A stretch of 64,000 bases of DNA from an uncultured Bacteroidia bacterium. GTDB lineage: Bacteria > Bacteroidota > Bacteroidia > Bacteroidales > UBA932. Position 1 is the stretch's first letter, and each line of letters starts with the position of its first letter. Positions 60,215-64,000 of this stretch are shown piece by piece. The notes under the pieces are model-generated. The model did no database searches. It had not been told where the DNA came from and was given only the letters and a program-made list of their open reading frames with translations. The stretch lies in NCBI GenBank assembly GCA_902768985.1, contig CACXNA010000010.1, positions 1-64,000 on the forward strand, read 5' to 3'. Position numbers and translations under genes: made by a program.

Positions 60215-63139
60215 TTATTCCTGCTCCGGGCTCTTCCGATGCAGGTCGGAAGGGGTGGCGTTGAATTCTTTGGTGAAGCAGCGCGTGAAATACTTCGGAT
60301 CGTTGAATCCGACCTCGTAGGCAATCTCGGAGATGTTCATGTCCGTGTTCGTGCCATTGCTGATCATTTCCTTCGCGACGTTCAGGCGGTAGGTCCGGAT
60401 GAACTGCGCGATCGACAGTCCGAGCGTATTCTGAATCTTCTCATTCAACAGGCTGCGGCTCATGCCCATCGCTTCCGCAAGCATGTGGACATCGAGGTCC
60501 GGATCCTTGTACATCTTCTGGATGGCCTCCAGCAGCTTGGAGTAGAATTCCGTTTCCCGGTTTGACAAGGTGCTGGAAAGCAGCGTGTTGTGGCTGGCGA
60601 TCATCTCATTCTGCCGCTGCAGCAGCGCATTCTGCTCGGAGAGCTCCTCCGCCTTCCGCTCCAGTTCTTCCTTCTGCTCCTTGAGCTCTTTCGTCTGCCG
60701 GTCCACTTCCTGCTGCAGCTGATCCCGTTTCCTGCTGATGGATTTGGTGTCCCACAGGATGAACAGGTAGGTCAGCAGGCCGAGAAGCAGCACGGCCAGC
60801 AGGCGGAACCACCAGCGCTTGAACCACACGGGTTTGACCTGCAGGGACTTTTCGTCCTGGGACAGGACATTCCCTTCCTTGTCGACCGCGCGTACCTGAA
60901 GCTTGTATTTTCCGCCCGGGATGTGTCCGAACGTGACGTAGGTGCCGTTGCCGAAGATGGGGGACCACTCCTTGTCCCAGGGCAGCACCCGGCTTTCGTA
61001 GGTGACGTCCGACCGCCTGGAGTAGGACAGGTCCGAGAATTTCAAGACGAAGTCCACATCCGCTTCGTCCTTGTTGATGACGTCTTCGGAGGAGAGCGTG
61101 TGGAACTGCTCCCGGGCGTAGTAGCCCGTGATGGCGATGTCGGGTTTGTTGCCGTACTCGTGGCGGACATAGCCGGAGCGGAGGATGCTCAGGCCCTCCT
61201 TCTGGCCGAGATAGATGGCGCCGCTTTTCCCTTTCACCAGGCTGTTCTCGCAGAACGCCATGGATTTCAAGCCGTCCTTGATGCCGAAGCTGGTCAGCTC
61301 GCCGACCTGCGTGTCGAGGCAGGAGAGGCCGTTCTCCGTCGTGATCCATAGATTGATGCCGTCGGTCAGCAGGCCCTGGACCTGGCTGTCCGCCAATCCG
61401 TCCTTTTCGGTATAGACGGTGGTTTCCGGATGATCCGTCAGAAAGTTGTCCACCCGGTAGAGACCGCGCCCGTACGCGCCGGCCCAGAGGGTATCCCCGT
61501 CGGGGACGAGCGACAGGCAGGAGGGGAATCCTTCCATCACCCTGTAGCCCAGGCTGATCAAGTCGATGACATTCAGGCCTCCGATTCCGCTCACCACGAG
61601 CTGGTCCGATGCGAGACAGGCACCGAAGCAGGAGGAGGTCTTCACGGGATACTTATGATAGGAGGAATGGCGCAGGTCGTAGTAGTACAGCCCGTTGTGC
61701 GCCGAGATCCAGACAAAGTCGTTGTAGGGGTCATACACCAGGCCGAGAATGACGTCGATGCTCTTTGACGTTTCCGACAGGTAGTCGTTCGGGACGCGGA
61801 TGACGTCGGGAGCGTTCGGGTTGATGAAATACAACCTTCCGGTCACGGATCCCATCCAGATCCGACCTTGCCCGTCCTCGCAGAACGCCGTGACCGCGCT
61901 GTCCGTGTGGTAGTTGCGGAACAGCAGGTTCCCGACCTGCCGGCAAAGACCATATTCCGTGGCCGAGAGCCACAGGACGTTGTGGCTGTCGATGAAGAGC
62001 GAGCGGATCGGGGTCGCGGGGATGGGTTCGGTCATCGTCTCGATGCGCGACAGATTGACAATCTGGAGCGGCTTCTTCTGGATTACGGCCAGGCCTTCCG
62101 CTTCCAGGCCGACCCAGATCTGCCTGCCCCGGGTGACGAGGCTGCGCACCATTTCGCCCGGGAGGAGCCGGTTTCCGTATTCGTTGAGGCGGGATCCGTA
62201 AATATCGAATGTCTGGTCGGACGATTTGAAAATGCAGATGCCCCCCAGGGTACCGATCACGATCTCCCCTTCCGGGGTGGCGCACAGGCCGGTGATGTTG
62301 TCGTTCGGGAGGGAACGGGGGTCCGCATCGGAATGCGCAAAGCGTACGGCGTTGCCCGTGGTGATGTTGACCCGGTAGAGGCCGTCCAGCGTTCCGATCC
62401 AGACGTCGTTGCCAGCGCGCAGGAAGGCGGTGGACTTGTTGTCTTCCCCGATGTTGACGTCCGGCAGGATTTCGGAGAGCCGAAGCCCTTTGTCCTCTAT
62501 ATATCTGATCTTGTAGAGATGCCCGTTGAGGGCGCCCCAGGCGGATCCGTCCCCGTCCACGTCGCGGAGTTCGGGCATGAAGGTGACGTTGGGGACTTTG
62601 CACTGCAGGGAGTCGACGAGGACACGCTGCCCGTCGTCGGCGAAGGCCACGCGGTAGAGCACATCTTCGCAGGTGAACCACAGTCGCCCCATCGCGTCCT
62701 TGTTTATATTGAGTGGCGAATGGTTGCTGAGCCAGTCCCGGGACATGCCGGGCAGCTCGTCGATCAGGGTGAGCGTCAACAGGTCGATGATGTGCAGCAC
62801 GCCCGCGCACGGGACCCATAAACGCCCGTAATCGTCCTCGCTGCAGAGGTTGACGAAGTCGCTGCGGAACGCCGGATTCGTCTTGGACGAGAAGCGAACG
62901 AAGGAATCCCCGTCGTAGCGGACCAAACCGCCGCCGAAGGTGCTGATCCAGGCGAAACCCTTGCTGTCGAAGTAGATACCGTTGACGTCCTGGTCCGGGA
63001 GGCCGTTCTCCCGGGACAGCCTGTCGATGACCAAATAGTCCTCTGCACCCGTCTGGGCTGCGATTTTGTCGGAGAATGTTACCAGGCAGAGAAAAACTGC
63101 CAAAATAAAATCCACCCTTTTTAGAAATTTGTCCACCAT
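60215..63139 (-). CDS. Propeller-sensor AraC regulator lacking kinase and receiver domains
   Basis: The 974-residue protein has a signal peptide (VDFILAVFLCLVTFSDKIAA). Two-component-regulator propeller repeats cover about 35-690 (LPDQDVNGIYFDSKGFAWIS), and a Y_Y_Y domain about 700-790 (YTFG-like FGHIPGGKYKLQVRAVDKEG). One membrane segment (WWFRLLAVLLLGLLTYLFIL) leads to a coiled coil (QLQQEVDRQTKELKEQKEEL) and an AraC HTH pair (DLDVHMLAEAMGMSRSLLNE; ISEIAYEVGFNDPKYFTRCF). The sensor and output match Bacteroides hybrid two-component systems, but HisKA, HATPase and receiver domains are missing. It is divergent from a SusC gene, so it probably senses that locus's glycan in the periplasm and binds DNA directly from the membrane. 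Confidence 0.88.
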   Translation of the reverse strand: MVDKFLKRVDFILAVFLCLVTFSDKIAAQTGAEDYLVIDRLSRENGLPDQDVNGIYFDSKGFAWISTFGGGLVRYDGDSFVRFSSKTNPAFRSDFVNLCSEDDYGRLWVPCAGVLHIIDLLTLTLIDELPGMSRDWLSNHSPLNINKDAMGRLWFTCEDVLYRVAFADDGQRVLVDSLQCKVPNVTFMPELRDVDGDGSAWGALNGHLYKIRYIEDKGLRLSEILPDVNIGEDNKSTAFLRAGNDVWIGTLDGLYRVNITTGNAVRFAHSDADPRSLPNDNITGLCATPEGEIVIGTLGGICIFKSSDQTFDIYGSRLNEYGNRLLPGEMVRSLVTRGRQIWVGLEAEGLAVIQKKPLQIVNLSRIETMTEPIPATPIRSLFIDSHNVLWLSATEYGLCRQVGNLLFRNYHTDSAVTAFCEDGQGRIWMGSVTGRLYFINPNAPDVIRVPNDYLSETSKSIDVILGLVYDPYNDFVWISAHNGLYYYDLRHSSYHKYPVKTSSCFGACLASDQLVVSGIGGLNVIDLISLGYRVMEGFPSCLSLVPDGDTLWAGAYGRGLYRVDNFLTDHPETTVYTEKDGLADSQVQGLLTDGINLWITTENGLSCLDTQVGELTSFGIKDGLKSMAFCENSLVKGKSGAIYLGQKEGLSILRSGYVRHEYGNKPDIAITGYYAREQFHTLSSEDVINKDEADVDFVLKFSDLSYSRRSDVTYESRVLPWDKEWSPIFGNGTYVTFGHIPGGKYKLQVRAVDKEGNVLSQDEKSLQVKPVWFKRWWFRLLAVLLLGLLTYLFILWDTKSISRKRDQLQQEVDRQTKELKEQKEELERKAEELSEQNALLQRQNEMIASHNTLLSSTLSNRETEFYSKLLEAIQKMYKDPDLDVHMLAEAMGMSRSLLNEKIQNTLGLSIAQFIRTYRLNVAKEMISNGTNTDMNISEIAYEVGFNDPKYFTRCFTKEFNATPSDLHRKSPEQE

Positions 63140-63185
63140 TTTAAAAAAATGTCCACATTCTGGCGTGTAAAGTTATATAATTTTG
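63128..63185. promoter_or_regulatory. Repeats and -7 box between regulator and SusC
   Basis: TGTCCAC occurs at 63130-63136 and 63150-63156, 20 bases apart, or about two helical turns. The first copy lies within the regulator's first codons. TAATTTTG at 63178-63185 is a -7 box for SusC with a leader of about 75 bases. The TGTCCAC pair may be a regulator-binding site. Confidence 0.45.
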
Positions 63186-63266
63186 CGAAAAACCCGGACA
63201 ATTGTTAAACGCACGAATCAATTTTCCTCATAATTATTTTATCATTTCTAACTAAAACTCACTAAA

Positions 63267-64000
63267 ATGTTGAAAAAAACGCTGCAAACTGCAAAAAGCG
63301 CCATCCTGGTGCTCTGCGCTTTGTTCGTGTGCCTGGGTGCCAATGCCCAGAATCGCAACATTAGCGGCAAGATCGTCGACACGACCGGACAACCGGTCAT
63401 CGGCGCTGCTGTCACGGTGGTCGGCAACTCCCGCATCGGAGCTGCCACCGACATGGACGGTAACTTTACGCTGAGTGTTCCGGCGGGATCCAGCATCTCC
63501 GTCGAGAGCATCGGTTACAAGGGCCAGACTTTCGTGGTCGGCAACCAGAGTGTGTTTAACATCACCCTGGAAGAAGACACCGAAATGCTCGAGGAGACCG
63601 TGGTCATCGGTTACGGTGTCCAGCGCAAGAGCGACGTCACGGGCGCTATCGCATCCGTGAAGGAGTCCGACCTGGAGAACCGCACCGCCACCGACGTCGC
63701 CCAGGCCCTGCAGGGTAAGGCCGCCGGTGTCCAGATTGTGAACGCTTCCGGTGCTCCGGGTGCTGCTTCCTCGATCCAGATCCGTGGTTATTCCTCCAAC
63801 TCCAAGACCTCCCCGTTGATGATCGTGGACGGTCTGAAGGTGAACGACATCAGCTACCTGGATCCGGAGACCATCGCCTCCATCGAGATCCTCAAGGATG
63901 CCGCTTCCGCAGCTATCTACGGTGTCGAGGCCGGTAACGGTGTCGTGCTCGTCACCACGAAGTCCGGTCAGAAAGGCACCGGTCGCGTCTTCTACAACTT
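63267..64000 (+). CDS. SusC-family TonB-dependent transporter, 3' end outside window
   Basis: The ATG at 63267 opens MLKKTLQTAKSAILVLCALF, a signal peptide. A carboxypeptidase-like domain follows (ISGKIVDTTGQPVIGAAVTV), then the TonB box region TVVIGYGVQRKSDVTGAIAS and the start of the plug (IQIRGYSSNSKTSPLMIVDG, AAIYGVEAGNGVVLVTTKSG). The frame is open to the window end, so about 245 of roughly 1,000 residues are visible. It faces away from the propeller-AraC regulator and probably begins a second polysaccharide locus whose other genes are outside the window. Confidence 0.93.
   Translation, partial: MLKKTLQTAKSAILVLCALFVCLGANAQNRNISGKIVDTTGQPVIGAAVTVVGNSRIGAATDMDGNFTLSVPAGSSISVESIGYKGQTFVVGNQSVFNITLEEDTEMLEETVVIGYGVQRKSDVTGAIASVKESDLENRTATDVAQALQGKAAGVQIVNASGAPGAASSIQIRGYSSNSKTSPLMIVDGLKVNDISYLDPETIASIEILKDAASAAIYGVEAGNGVVLVTTKSGQKGTGRVFYN

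Overview
The window looks like chromosomal DNA from a GC-rich, gut- or rumen-type Bacteroidales. The evidence is SusC/SusD pairs with glycoside hydrolases, TPR- and AraC-type polysaccharide regulators, GLPGLI and DUF3244-like secreted proteins, many TAnnTTTG (-7) promoters, few clear Shine-Dalgarno sites, and a tRNA with no encoded CCA. I cannot name a genus.

Layout. (1) 1-11.4 kb is an accessory island beside a tRNA-Ser(GCT): a partial HipA-like kinase, an AAA/DUF4143 ATPase behind three phased repeats, two decayed transposase fragments, a restriction-modification operon (two cytosine-C5 methyltransferases, McrB-like and McrC-like subunits, and an unrecorded-looking 37-codon ORF), a divergent Vsr endonuclease and three small unknown genes. 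(2) 11.6-15.4 kb: alkaline phosphatase and a GH92 mannosidase. (3) 15.4-28.6 kb: a TPR/HTH regulator followed by SusC, SusD, a PKD lipoprotein, GH16, GH3 and GH30, most simply a locus for laminarin-like beta-1,3/1,6-glucan. (4) 28.6-33 kb: C69 dipeptidase, a small secreted protein, pheS, and a yhhQ-queF pair for preQ0 uptake and reduction. (5) 33.1-40.8 kb: an AT-richer cassette with a membrane-anchored regulator, a DUF3244-like protein, a small cysteine-rich secreted peptide, a GLPGLI protein, a CxxC lipoprotein, a beta-propeller lipoprotein and a TonB-type outer-membrane protein. It is the best candidate here for an uncharacterised system. (6) 40.9-45.5 kb: an SDR, then aconitase-citrate synthase. 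(7) 45.5-52.1 kb, minus strand: a complete trp operon in the order trpB-E-G-D-C-F-A, preceded by a 15-residue leader peptide with three consecutive Trp codons and an attenuator-like hairpin. (8) 52.1-60.2 kb: two S9 peptidases, a divergent tyrosine phenol-lyase/tryptophanase-family enzyme, a DUF554 membrane protein and a plug-domain-only protein. (9) 60.2-64 kb: a propeller-sensor/AraC regulator with no kinase or receiver domain, divergent from a SusC gene that runs off the window.

Recurring themes. Several genes begin only 4-8 bases after the -7 box, so leaderless or nearly leaderless transcripts are likely. Short palindromic repeats of the ATTCCGG...CCGGAAT and CTTCGC...CTCAG types occur between genes and also inside open reading frames. 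The clearest case is an in-frame insertion of about 26 codons in trpC.
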